Source: Thereva unica
Lineage: Eukaryota; Arthropoda; Insecta; Diptera; Therevidae
Length of the DNA stretch: 64,000 bases
Direction of reading: 5' to 3'
NCBI GenBank assembly: GCA_949987705.1
Contig: OX465283.1
Span: 48,274,953 to 48,338,952 of the forward strand
A program made the translations under genes and the position numbers. The notes under the pieces are model-generated. The model was given only the letters and a program-made list of their open reading frames with translations, did not search any database and was not told the DNA's origin. Shown here piece after piece: positions 12,615-23,297 of this stretch (its first letter is position 1; each line of letters opens with the position of its first letter).

Positions 12615-12870
12615 CAAAGGCGCTACAGCCCAAATCGAGCCTTTGCCTCCTCTAGGGCATTTCCGCAAGTTTAACGCTTCCTTGCAGCAGTTAGTTCTGA
12701 ATGTTGAGCATTGTCTGCGTCAGCCGTTACAGAGTCCATCCATCTCCTCGTGGGTCTACCTATTGGGTCTACCTATTGGCACTACTTCCCCAAATTTTCC
12801 ACCATGAGCCGTTTTGGAATATAGTTCTTATTCATCCTGATGATGTGGCCGGCTCGTCTTAGTTTGTTGT
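12615..12870 (-). pseudogene. LINE C-terminal fragment (RTE-like)
   Basis: Minus-strand translation gives NKLRRAGHIIRMNKNYIPKR, then after a frame change GRPTRRWMDSVTADADN and finally ALEEAKARFGL. This is the usual end of insect RTE-like LINE polyproteins, and the same end class closes the intact ORF at 42726-44201 (GRPKKRYIDDVEDDL, MLEEAKAN). It is frameshifted and truncated. A duplicated GGGTCTACCTATT occurs at about 12752-12777. Confidence 0.7.
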
Positions 12871-12905
12871 TTTTAGCTTTTTCAAAAAAAAAAGCTTATA
12901 CAGAG

Positions 12906-12950
12906 GCTCTGTCCGTCTGTCCGTCTGTCCGTCTGTCCGTCTGTCCGTCT
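12906..12950. repeat. Microsatellite (CTGTCCGT)n
   Basis: About five perfect repeats of an 8-bp unit lie downstream of an A-run. It may be the tail of a retroelement insertion. Confidence 0.9.
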
Positions 12951-13059
12951 GAAGCCTACTTTCATCTCTGAAAGTACTGCAGATACAGACTTGGGAAATA
13001 TCTCAAAATGTAGCTCTTGGTCAAAAGACCAAAAACTGAGAAAATGGTCTGGAAATTTC

Positions 13060-13973
13060 AACCAGAAGTATATTTAACAACAAAAGTATATTTAACAACA
13101 AAAAAGAGATTTCTAATAAAGTTCATTTATCGGTAGCCTAGAGGTAAGGGTCTTGGGTCCTATCCCAGGCGAACCAAGTTCAATCCCCGACCGCAAAATG
13201 GTGAAATAAATTTTTTTTTTTTACTTGGGTGTAACATGTTTTAATTCTATTTCTCACTAAATTATATTATTTAATAATGATACTCAGGAGAACATAAACA
13301 TTTATTTAATTAAAAGTGCAAAAAAATCATTTTCTTGAGTTTTTATGGCTCTTCGGCGGCTTTATAAATCATTAAGAAATTTCGCGGAAATAATATAAAG
13401 TATTTATTTGTTTATATGCATATTTTATATGCTGTTCATTTTATTATAGTTTATAGTTATGTAGGTGGTGCTGTAGACCAAAACAAAAATTCAATTTTAT
13501 CGAACTTCGCTGTGGATTTGTCACAATCAACCAGAAGTATATTTACACAACAAAAAAGAGATTTCTAATAAAGTATCGGTAGCCTAGAGGTAAGGCGCTG
13601 GAGTCCTATCCCAGGAGAACCAAGTTCGATCCCCGACCGCAAAATGGTGAAATAAAAATTTTTTTTTTACTTCGGTGTAACATGTTTTAATTCTATTTCT
13701 CACTAAAAATTATATTATTTAATAATGATACTCAGGAGAACATAAACATTTATTTAATTAGAAGTGCAAAAAATCATTTTCTTGAGGTTTTATGGCTCTT
13801 CGGCGGCTTTATAAATCATTAAGAAATTTCGCGGAAATAATATAAAGTATTTATTTGTTTATATGCATATTTTATATGCTGTTCATTTTATTATAGTTTT
13901 TAGTCATGTAGGTGGTGCTGTAGACCAAAACAAAAATTTAATTTTATCGAACTTCGCTGTGGATTTGTCACAA
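13060..13973 (+). repeat. Two-copy tandem duplication (~469-bp period) with tRNA-like heads
   Basis: Both units start AACCAGAAGTATATTT (13060 and 13529) and end CTTCGCTGTGGATTTGTCAC. Each contains a pol III-like head: GGTAGCCTAGAGGTAAGG, TCCTATCCCAGG and a B-box-like AAGTTCGATCCCCGACCG (AAGTTCAATCCCC in copy 1). The head resembles that of the 480-bp SINE, though the bodies differ. The units differ at only a few sites, for example a short AAAGTATATTTAACAAC duplication in copy 1 and small indels. It looks like a recent local duplication of a SINE-like unit. Confidence 0.8.
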
Positions 13974-14224
13974 AAAATATGTATGATTTAAACGAAACAT
14001 TTGGTAGGTTTAAAACGAAAAGTAGATATCTAATTTTTACCAGGGCATATAAATGAATGAAAATTTATAAATTTCACGAACGATGTATTTAAGACCGTCC
14101 TTATAGTCCATGAATATAAGATTTGCCCCATATCTAAAAAATTTTGCAGCCCTTTGTTTAAAAGCATATTTTTAAGTTTTTATTAACTAAATTTGTATGT
14201 ATCTCTTCAGAATAACAAAACAAA

Positions 14225-16356
14225 AGTGGGATGTTGTGCCTAGAGACTAGCCACTAATTACGCTTTTTCGTGGTATTCTTTCTATTGAATAACACTTCAG
14301 TCTGGATGACAATATATTAAGTGAAGATTGTGAAGAATTGCGAAAATATTTGAGAGATTTGAGAGAATTGATATATTTTAATTGCACCCCATCTATGACA
14401 AAGAATAATGAACACCATCTATGGCAATATTACATTACTCTTCGTTTTACCTATGATTATCAATTTCCATAAAATATACAAAATACATTTCATAAATAAT
14501 AGAAAATCTGTTGTCATAAATCAGTTGTTTACTTCCTTCTAAAGTTTATACATATCTTGCATTGGAATGTACCTTTTTATGAAAGCATGAATAAATAGGT
14601 TTATTGCCACATTACTACAAGTTAGTGTTTGGAGTAATGGGAAGGCGCTAGATCGGGGTGCGAAAGGACCAGGTTCGATTCTTGATGAATTTTTTAAGTA
14701 CTTTTTTTTAGCTTTTTTAGTTATGATGATTTATTGTAGTATAATAAACTAAGCCTGCGTTGATGATAAAATCTCAAAGCGGCGACTAATTAAAACCTTT
14801 GGGACATATTCAATTGTGAGCTATAACTCAATCTATAATAAGCTAAATAAGCCAAATCCGTTTTTAACTAAAACTTTTATTTCACGTTGCATTGATTTAA
14901 TTATTGTCATAATGCTGTATCCTAGTTTGGCCATGGAGATTCATAAGTGTTACACTGACCAACGCTATATATAATTAATCTTGCAAAGTTTTTGTTAAAG
15001 GCTTATGTAGGTTATAAGTTGTGAGACTTTGCGTAATCTAAAACTTAACAAAGTATTTAACAAACACTACCAAAATCATCATAACTTAAAAAAAAAAAAT
15101 AGTACGCGGCCATCACCAGTATCGAACCCGGGTCCTGTCGCACCCCGAGCTAGCACCAACCCATTACTCCTAACTCTAACTCGTAGGAATGTGGCAATAA
15201 ACCTATTTATTCATGCTTTCATAAAAAGGTACATTCCAATGCAAGATATGTATAAACTTTAGAAGGAAGTAAACAACTGATTTATGACAACAGATTTTCT
15301 ATTATTTATGAAATGTATTTTGTATATTTTATGGAAATTGATAATCATAGGTAAAACGAAGAGTAATGTAATATTGCCATAGATGGTGTTTACTATTCTT
15401 TGTCATAGATGGGGTGCAATTAAAATATATCAATTCTTTCATATTTTTGGCGGGTAATTATTGGTGTTGGTCTCTTGCGAAGTGGGGGTACTTGTGTGCG
15501 TGCACGTGCATATATGCTATGGATAAACAGGTGCCTGTGTTTTTCATTAGATTTTCTACATTTAAAGAAAAGTGAAGTGCGTGCATGATAATATTTTCTT
15601 TAAAAATAAAAAATAAAGTTAAATTGAAGTGTAAATAAATACAAAAGGCGCGGTAAGCTGAATTTTTAACAATAATGTATGTTTAAGTAAAATAATACAC
15701 CTAATTCTGCTGTGCAAAGTGATTTTAGATTTGCCTCGAATCCATAGAAAAATTTTTAGATTCGTTTTACATAATTATATAGTGTTTACATGTGTGATGT
15801 GTTTTGTTTTTTTGTTTTTTTTTTTTTTTTTTCAATTTGACACTTTCGATTTATTGGCCTCGATTCCCAGATCCAGTGGGTCGGAAGTGAGTGCGGATTT
15901 GAGACTTTGCGATTCTCAAATCTGCAACCGCGAATCTCTCTTTGACATTTTCCGTGCTTTAAAAGTGTGATCCGCAACAAATTTTCTGAGGATTTGAAAC
16001 CACAAATGCGCCTAAGATAATCCGACATCGGGTATTTCATTAGCGTGTGAGTCTTTACTCCGAATTTTTGATTTAATTAAATCCGCGACTGCGAATTTGA
16101 GAATCGCAAAGTGTCAAATCCGCACTCACTTCCGCGCCGTCGGATCTGGGAATCGAGGCCATATTATTTTGTTTTTCCATAATTTTTGAGTAATTGTTTT
16201 GGGCAGTGGCCTCGATTCCCAGATCCGGCGGGTCGGAAGTGAGTGCGGATCAATCTCCACTTAATATATTGTCATCCAATCTGAGGTGTTATTCAACAGA
16301 AAGAATACCATGAAAAAGCGTAATTAGTGGCTAGTCTCTAGGCACAACATCCCACT
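14225..16356. mobile_element. Long foldback element (~2.1 kb), right arm interrupted
   Basis: The left terminus AGTGGGATGTTGTGCCTAGA (14225) is answered by TCTAGGCACAACATCCCACT ending at 16356. The left arm runs to about 14750 and the right arm from about 15065. Matching blocks include AAGCATGAATAAATAGG and TTGCACCCCATCTATGAC with their complements. Both arms hold a tRNA-like segment: a GGTTCGATTCTTG B-box near 14670 and the complement of GGGTTCGATACTGG near 15120. The right arm is split by ~805 bp (15448-16252). No transposase is present. Confidence 0.85.
15448..16252. mobile_element. Insertion inside the foldback right arm
   Basis: The insert breaks the match to the left arm between CATATTTTT and the CACTTAATATATTG block. 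It contains an inverted repeat: GGCCTCGATTCCCAGATCC at about 15856 and its complement GGATCTGGGAATCGAGGCC ending at about 16162. A further direct copy, GGCCTCGATTCCCAGATCC, follows at about 16208. The motif GGAAGTGAGTGCGGAT accompanies each. A T-run occupies about 15808-15831. No reading frame is credible. The exact insertion edges are uncertain by about 10 bp. Confidence 0.6.
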
Positions 16357-16364
16357 AGTTTATA

Positions 16365-16760
16365 TATGTTGAGAGTTCTGGGTCGTCAAAAATTTCATAC
16401 AACTCGTTGTTGCCATATGCCATCCTCTCGTTGGGCCTATTATGCATCTGCGAACTTTCCTCTCAAACCTATTGATTCGTTCCTCTATGTCCTAAGTCTT
16501 AGTCCAAATCTCGTTGCCATAGGACAGTACTGGTCGTATTACTGTTTTGTGGAGTGAAAGTTTCCTTTTCTGTGCACAAATCTTGAGTGTTGGATTTGTT
16601 TTTGTTCATAAAAGTACGTGAATATCGATGTTGAATTCGATGTAGATTTGTATTGGATCTACCTGCTCGAAAGCCACATTGATAGCTATCTAGATGGTGT
16701 ATCATGGTGTATACTGAATGAACGTGTATACTGCGTAGCTCCTTGTAATTAAATTTTTCC
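16365..16760 (-). pseudogene. LINE reverse-transcriptase relic, internally deleted
   Basis: Minus-strand reading starts near 16760 with FNYKELRS, then YQCGFRAGRS (the RT block that is QCGFRPGRS in the intact copy at 43.0 kb). It then skips most of the RT and reads LSLHKTVIRPVLSYGNEIW and ERINRFERK, the thumb and linker region. The FADD catalytic motif is lost in the deletion. Confidence 0.7.
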
Positions 16761-16790
16761 GCAAGCTTTTCAAATTTTTAACTGCTAATT

Positions 16791-17150
16791 ATGCTTCCGT
16801 CGCGCCAATATAACTGCCAGTTGGTGTCTTGTAGACCATACCTTACCTTCAAATATACCAAGGCCAACAACACGAAAATCACTGATTCAGACTCTATTCC
16901 CGGCAAAAAGGTTGCACCGGTACACTCAGCCCGCAAGTGCAGGGAGAGCACTACACCAAGAATAACGTCCATAGCAGCCCCGGAATGCAGCCTTGAAATC
17001 CCGAAGAAGAGGATCATCCTGAACGTGAATCGAATGCTGGACGAACGATTTTCTGCATTTGATGATCGGTCGAGGTACGCAATTGTAAGTAAGATAAACG
17101 GTGAATTGAACCCGTGCAACATGAATTGTGGATCATCCCAGGAGAGCCCT
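16791..17150 (+). CDS. Unrecognised N-terminal part of a 221-codon open frame
   Basis: The frame is open from 16791 to 17456. Residues ~1-120 (for example KITDSDSIPGKKVAP and RMLDERFSAFDDRSRYAIVS) match no family I know. From about residue 124 the frame enters a decayed LINE endonuclease end (LLDLLLTSHLARYSVEVDSP). The antisense strand is also open for 114 codons across the same stretch, which lowers confidence that either is a protein. It may be an unrelated repeat fused to the LINE. Confidence 0.25.
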
Positions 17151-19395
17151 GATGTTGCTGAACAAGGAATCTACCTCCTTGATCTTTTACTTACTTCTCA
17201 TCTAGCGCGGTACTCCGTCGAAGTTGATTCACCTCTCGGCAATTCGGACCACTGCTTCGCATTCATATTTCCCACCCCTTCCAAATCAATTAAAAAACTG
17301 TATAGCATTATGAGAAGGCCAATTAGCTGGGGCTTAATAATTTTTTCCAGTTCACTGACTGGGATTTGTGTTTCCGAAACAAAAACATCAACTATGTCGT
17401 TATCCGTATCACCAGGATCATACAGGCAGGAATGCATTCATTGCCCATTCTACTAAATCGGTGAAGGCTAGGCCCAACAGATGGCTTCGAGAGTGTATGA
17501 ATGCCATCAGAAATAAAGAAACCGCCTTCCGAGCGTGCAAGACCTTCCCGAGTGAATCGGTCTGCCTAGAATATATAAAATTAAGAAATTCCTGTGTCAG
17601 AAATGTCAAGACTTCATTTGACAGCAAGTTGAGAAGTTACCTCCTTAATGCAACCTCTGGTAGCAAAACCTTCTGGTCCTTGGTGGGGCTCCTTCATGAA
17701 GAATTCCACTATATTCAAAACTCCTTCCTTCATCCATGATGAGAAGATAATAACATAATATAAATCCACGATTTATTAGCATTTCTGTTGACTTCAAATT
17801 CTTCTTTACCCGAAACTGATATGTTACCTCCTGATTCCGAGCACAACGCCCATTCAATGGACAGGGTTTTCTTCAGGACTCTCGAGGTGGACTCAAGGAG
17901 CTCGATGCCAACAAATTCCCTGGACCCGATAATATATCCCCTATCGTCTTAAAACAATGCGTCTCATCTTTGGCTAAATCTCTGCGCAAACTTTTTGCCC
18001 TATCATATTTCTCCGGAGTTTATCCCGACTCTTGGAAACTTGCCCATGTTCAGCCCATACCGAAAAAAGGTGACTCCAGCCTTCCCTCCAAATACCGCCC
18101 AATAGCAATTACTTCTATTCTCTCCAAAACCATTAAGACGATAATCAACAAAAATCTTATGGGAGATCTAGAATCCAACCAACTTATCAACGACAAACAG
18201 TATGGCTTCCGACAAAAAAGATCCAATGGCGATCTTTTAGTTTGACTTACTTACCTCAACTGAAATTTGCATGGATCTGGTGAATCTAGTCTTGGATAAC
18301 TCCAAGGCTTTTGATAGAGTATGGCACTCAGCCTTTATAGCTAAATTCAAAGCTATTGGAATTGACTTACTTCTGTATACGGGGATTGAGAGTTTCCTTT
18401 CCGGCCGTTCAATTACGGCAGTATTGGATGGCGTCAAATCTGAATCTTACCCTATATTTGCGGGGGTCCCCCAGGGGTCAGGGGACTTATTATTTCTTTA
18501 TTTCTTATCTTTATAAATGACCTACTTTCGATCCCCTCCAAACCACTACTCAGCTTCGCTGACGACGGTACCCTGCGTTACTCGTACAGCTTCGATACAA
18601 GACAGATATATCCATATCTTGATGACCGTGAACTAATATCGAGCTCTATTAATAAAGACATTAAACTCATTCCAGAGTGGGGAAGCAAAAATAGTGTCGA
18701 ATTCAACCCCAGCAAAATCAAGTGCTGTCTTATTTTTTAAAAAAAGTCCAACACCTCTCCATCCGTGACAGTGGGTGACATTAGCCAAAGCTTTTCGATG
18801 TAATGACCACATATTCTAAATCGCCAAACAAGCAACAAGAGATTTCTTAAAAGGTGCAAGTTCCTCCTCCAGCCATCGGCCCAAGCTGTTATTTATAAAT
18901 CCTACATTCGGCCTCTGCTCGAATACAACTCCCTCATTTGGGGCGGCGCGGCGCCTCGATGACCATCTTGGTTAGATAAGGTGCAAAAAAGGGCACTTAA
19001 ATTAAATGATGAGGACACCGCCTGCTCCACCATCGACCCCCTGAGCCACCGTAGGAATGTAGCAGCACTGACAAAATTTTATCGCTACTACCATAGTGAC
19101 TGTTGCTCCGAAGTAAACGCTCTCCTGCCTTTACGGCAATTATACCCAATATTATTATATACAATATTAGCCCACTAATATCACTCCTCGCTTGTAGCTT
19201 CGTTTATCAATAGAACAACTCGACTGTGGAATAATCTCTCGCAGTCAGTATTTCCGAGCTCCTACAACATCCAAGCGTTCAAAAGCAGGGTTTATCACCA
19301 ACCTCTTCAGTACCCCTGTACCCTCATAACCCTTAACCTATTCCCCCGTACTAAGCTTAATACTAGACATTGCACTATGACGTAACAAGCGACAT
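17150..19395 (+). pseudogene. Jockey/CR1-like LINE, decayed ORF2 through 3' end
   Basis: Plus-strand pieces in order: the endonuclease end LLDLLLTSHLARYSVEVDSP...GNSDHC (17170-17260); the linker FIAHSTKSVKARPNRW...ECMNAIR (17434-17515); then VLKQCVSSLAKSLRKLF...PDSWKLAHVQPIPKKGD (17949-18072). RT blocks follow with PSKYRPIAITSILSK (18086-18130) and KQYGFRQKRSNGD (18196-18234). The palm is DNSKAFDRVWH (18297-18329) and PQGS (18469-18480), with catalytic FADD near 18556. C-terminal blocks are SYIRPLLEYNSLIWGG (18900-18945), DPLSHRRNVAALTKFYRYYH (19036-19095) and TRLWNNLSQSVFPSSYN (19216-19270). The termini and catalytic blocks survive, but frames change repeatedly. The family assignment is by pattern only. 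Confidence 0.8.
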
Positions 19396-19404
19396 AACGG
19401 ACTG

Positions 19405-19560
19405 GTGGTACAAAGGGTGACTCTTGAGCGTAGCACTGCCACGTTTAAAAAACATGACCCCGCCATTCTCTTCAACGAGCTGGAGGATCTACAACGGCAA
19501 TCCAGACTTCACCATGTTGTTATTCGAGGTATTCCGTGTACTTATAATGACAATCAATCA
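19405..19560 (+). pseudogene. LINE ORF1 (nucleic-acid-binding) fragment
   Basis: ELEDLQRQSRLHHVVIRGIP resembles the coiled-coil-to-RRM junction of jockey/CR1 ORF1 proteins. A short direct repeat, ATCTTATAATGACAATCA-like, ends it at 19545-19580. It sits between two ORF2 relics of similar type, so it may be the start of the second, internally deleted copy. Confidence 0.45.
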
Positions 19561-19647
19561 TCTTATAATGACAATCAGAAATCATAAAATCTCTTGCCTC
19601 CACCATTGGCCATGAGCTGTCACAATATGTGAATATGTTTCGCCCAC

Positions 19648-20330
19648 AGCGAATTCAATCCATCTAAAAGGAAGTAGTGTCTTACTCCTTTCATTCGACG
19701 ATCAGGATCGTATGGCTTATTTAACTCGTAACAATCTAGACGTATCATTAACCAAGGAAGGAACCTGCATCCCAATATTTGGGGTTTCTTAAGAGATGCA
19801 AAATGCAGCTGGGACAAGTCCTACATTGAACACCGGCTTGTATACAACTCGTTTATTTGGGTTGGGACTTGTTAAATCACTATCACATCAATGGCTGCTA
19901 AAGGTGGCAAAATACTACTCCAAATTCACCAGAGACAGTGTCATTTGCTAGGTACTCTACAGACATAATATTGCACCGTAAAAATGTATCAGTCCTGACA
20001 ATGTTTAGAGTATTCCTCGATGATTGCTCCATCGAAATTATAAATTTCCTGCCTCCACGGCATCATTTCGGTCATAACGCAGAACTAGCACGCACGGCTC
20101 ATTGAGATATTACAGCCCTGCTTTTTGCTCACACGTCAGCGGAAGAGATTTATTAACAAATGAGAATAGATTAACTCCACTGTGGAATATCCTGGCGCAG
20201 TCAGTATTTACGAACTCGTACCCTATCCTAAAGCCCAACCCATTCCCATCTATCCTCTATTATCGTTTAAACTAATCTAACTACTGACTTACCAGGAATG
20301 ATGTACTGGTAGTACACGAGCTTAATTTTG
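19648..20330 (+). pseudogene. Second jockey/CR1-like LINE 3' relic
   Basis: EFNPSK (about 19650) matches the equivalent block of the first copy (EFNPSKIK near 18700). Then IEHRLVYNSFIWVG (19827-19868), NVSVLTMFRVFLDDCSIEI (19985-20040), FLPPRHHFGHNAELARTAH (20047-20103) and NRLTPLWNILAQSVFTNSYP (20166-20225) follow the C-terminal end of this LINE class. It is truncated, with frameshifts. Confidence 0.65.
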
Positions 20331-22605
20331 TCACATAAAAAAACAATTATCGAATTTCATTTGCAACAGTGAATTGCTGGAACCCAACTTTAAATCGATT
20401 AAAATTCCGCTCGCATACCTGCTAATCAATTCCTGTGATAGTATAGTTCTAATCCCCGCTAAAACAATTTCCCGAGTATTTTCATTTATTTGACATTTAA
20501 TATGAGAGGAATTTCTGCAAAGTAGGGTAATCTCATTTATATTCACGTTGTTGAATTAAGCAAACGAACAAAAGCAAAAACAAAATCTAGGACGAGATAA
20601 ATGTTAAGCACCTACTTTCGTCTGCAGCAAGTACTCCTCGGATTTCAATTTCTTAACAACTGAAAATGTACTCGAAAAAGATTAATTTCAAAGGAAACCC
20701 AGGCAGGTGGATCTACCAAGAAAAAAGATATCGCTTTTTAATCATGATATCCTGTTTGTCTTGAATTCCACAAAGGTTAAGCAACCACTCACAGTTCCAT
20801 CAGGAATTTTACGCACACGGCTGTATATTAGTTAAATGAACAGAAAAGGATTAAAATTGATCAAATTAGGAGAATAAAATATGCACAGACACATGCAAAG
20901 CCCTCACAAGTTCCCGAGTTCACTCAGTTAAGCAAGTAAACTCTCAAGTGGAATATCCTTTTATGCTGAACTCGTGTTCATTTCAACTTTTATAAATTCA
21001 CCCCGAACTCGTTTTTAGTATGATGACTTTAGACTCCTTTCCTGCACAAAATTTACTGTTATTCAGGGTTGTGCAGCGCTTGCCCTCCCGTGTAGCTGCT
21101 ATAATACCGAAACACATTGTTCGCAGCTCGGAAAGTTCTACGGTTAAGTCGCATGCATACGTATCCTGGCACAATCCTGTTAGTTAACTCGAAAAAAGCG
21201 AGAAGCACCAATTTTAAGGATAATACCAAATGTCTGGCTTTGGCAAGGGTAGAATGTCGGGGGCAAGGATACGATTTCGGGTGCACCTGTAACATGAGAA
21301 ACTTTTATTAACCCACTAAGAGGTTAGGGCACTCCCATTTGCAGGTTGCCCTAGGGTTGAACCGTCTAAACAGCCCTTAGCAAAAACTATATAATCCACA
21401 TGACATAATATCTCGCGATAAAATTAACATAAGGTGATCAAGAGGGATGTTTCGATGGCGAGGAGGGGTGGCTGCAGCCTTCTGCAGTGCTTTCACGGGC
21501 GAGGTTGCTCCTGATGTACGATTTATAAATTTCATGCTAATATCTGCAGAGGAAATGACTGAAGTTTAAATTTTGTTCTTAAATTTTAATGTTATAAAAC
21601 TGACGATAAGAATGCCAGTTTTGAGCGTAAATTAAGGATGGATCGTCCTGATTGGGGATGCTTATCTTCAGGGTTTATTAGGTTAAGAGTTGCCTGCCAG
21701 ATTGGCAAGCTCCGGGAGAGGGTTATATTTCATTCCAGCTGCTTCCGAGTTTAGACTTAGTTTCATAACATAAAATTTTAGAAATGCTTATTAAAGTTTT
21801 AGTGCTAAAATAAATTCCATACTCCCCAAAAATTTTGAACGTGGAACCTAATATTTGTTGAAAGCGAAACCCACGTTCCCATCGTCTCGTAAAGCATACT
21901 TCCATTTTGCTTGATATTCACAAGTTATTGAACCCTGGAATGGCAAACAGCGAGTGTCTGGAACGTAAAATAAAGGGTGCTGTAACTTTTCGATAATTTT
22001 TCCCCAATTTTCAACAACCCAAGACTTTGAAACATGCTGAGTTTTACTCAAGTACCTTAACACAAATGATGCTTACTCGAGTGAATACTTTCCATAGGAC
22101 AACTACAAAGAATCTGTGATCCAATTTATAAAAAGGAATTTATCTTTATTTTGTAACACAGACTCCAGCCAAGGCAACCAAAAGTATCCAAAAAACGTCC
22201 TTCAATTTTAATGCAGAATTTCTCCGCATATTTTTATCATTCTCGTGAACTTTTTCCGGTATAGACTTCAAGTTGAATCGGGAAGAACTTTTCAGCAAAC
22301 GGATATATATGCTCAATAAAATGGGTTTTTCAGAGCAGCTGACATTGTTACTCACGACGAAAACCGTTGAAAAGGCAACTTTGATTTATCAGACTCTGTG
22401 CTATGATGTAGAGATGAGTTTTATGGAAGCCTGACATGTCCGAGGGGTTTGTTGAAATCGATAACGATGTTTTTTTGCTTAGGTTTTTTTTAACTACTAC
22501 ACTACTGGCGGAGAGTGGTAATCCACTATATCTGAATTTAAAAGGAACTGAGGAGTTTCTGAAACACTTGTTGTTTTGGACGTCATTAATACCTGAAATG
22601 ATTTC
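20331..22605. other. Stretch without a supported gene
   Basis: Several open frames of 60-116 codons (21059-21295 minus, 22348-22698 minus) show no family signature. No repeat pair is obvious. Confidence 0.35.
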
Positions 22606-22733
22606 GTCGTCGCCTGGTCCCAAGTCCATGGTGTGAAAGCAGGAGGGTGGTCGACCTGAAGAATTGATCAGAATCGAGAAACCGAAGAAACTAGGCAAGA
22701 AACCCGATGGACTAACTGTTTACGAAATAATGC
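22606..22733 (+). pseudogene. RTE-like LINE 5' segment, interrupted by the pogo element
   Basis: CGTCGCCTGGTCCCAAG, GGAGGGTGGTCGACCTG and CGAAGAAACTAGGCAAGAAA also occur at 31477-31590. The element appears to resume at 25520 after the pogo insertion, giving the endonuclease region. It is non-coding or 5' leader, so the strand is inferred from that continuation. Confidence 0.6.
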
Positions 22734-22735
22734 TA

Positions 22736-22759
22736 GGGTAGGGCGGGGCTTAAAGGTCC
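22736..22759 (+). repeat. Left terminal inverted repeat of pogo element
   Basis: 24 bp, matching the right repeat with one T/A mismatch at position 4. It contains the motif AAAGGTCC, which recurs inside the element. Confidence 0.95.
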
Positions 22760-23297
22760 AATTTGACTTTTAAGAATTATACTGTGAAAACGGAATCTAC
22801 TATATCAAAATATAAAACAGTAATCACATAAACAGTTATCGTACCATGTTAAACCAAAATTTTTGATTGAATTTTCACAATATAAATATGTAGTTTTACT
22901 ATTTTTCTAGACCTTGTCGTCTGTCTCTTTTTGCCCCATGGTGGAGGTAAAAAGGAACAGCTAAGGGGCAAAAAGGTCCCGTATTTAATTTTATTTTTGA
23001 AAAGGTTTTATGAAATATTTGATCCAATCCAATTCAAAACTATAATTTTATTTCAAAAGGAAAAAGTGAAAAACACTGTAATAATTATTACAAAAGTAAA
23101 TATTTTTATTAATTCAAGTTTCATAGTTTGTTAAGCTTTCTAAACATTATAAAAAACAAATGAAATTAAAGGATTTTAAAAACAAATAAAATAAAACTCT
23201 TTTTTTCTTTTTTATAAACAAAAGTAAAATTCCTCATTAATTATAATTACAACATTGTAACCTAAGAAATATTTTTAGTGTCTCTATGTCATTTTAA

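Noticed and set aside
17198..17437. Minus-strand 79-codon frame
   Set aside because: It is antisense to the LINE endonuclease and linker blocks and has no own similarity.
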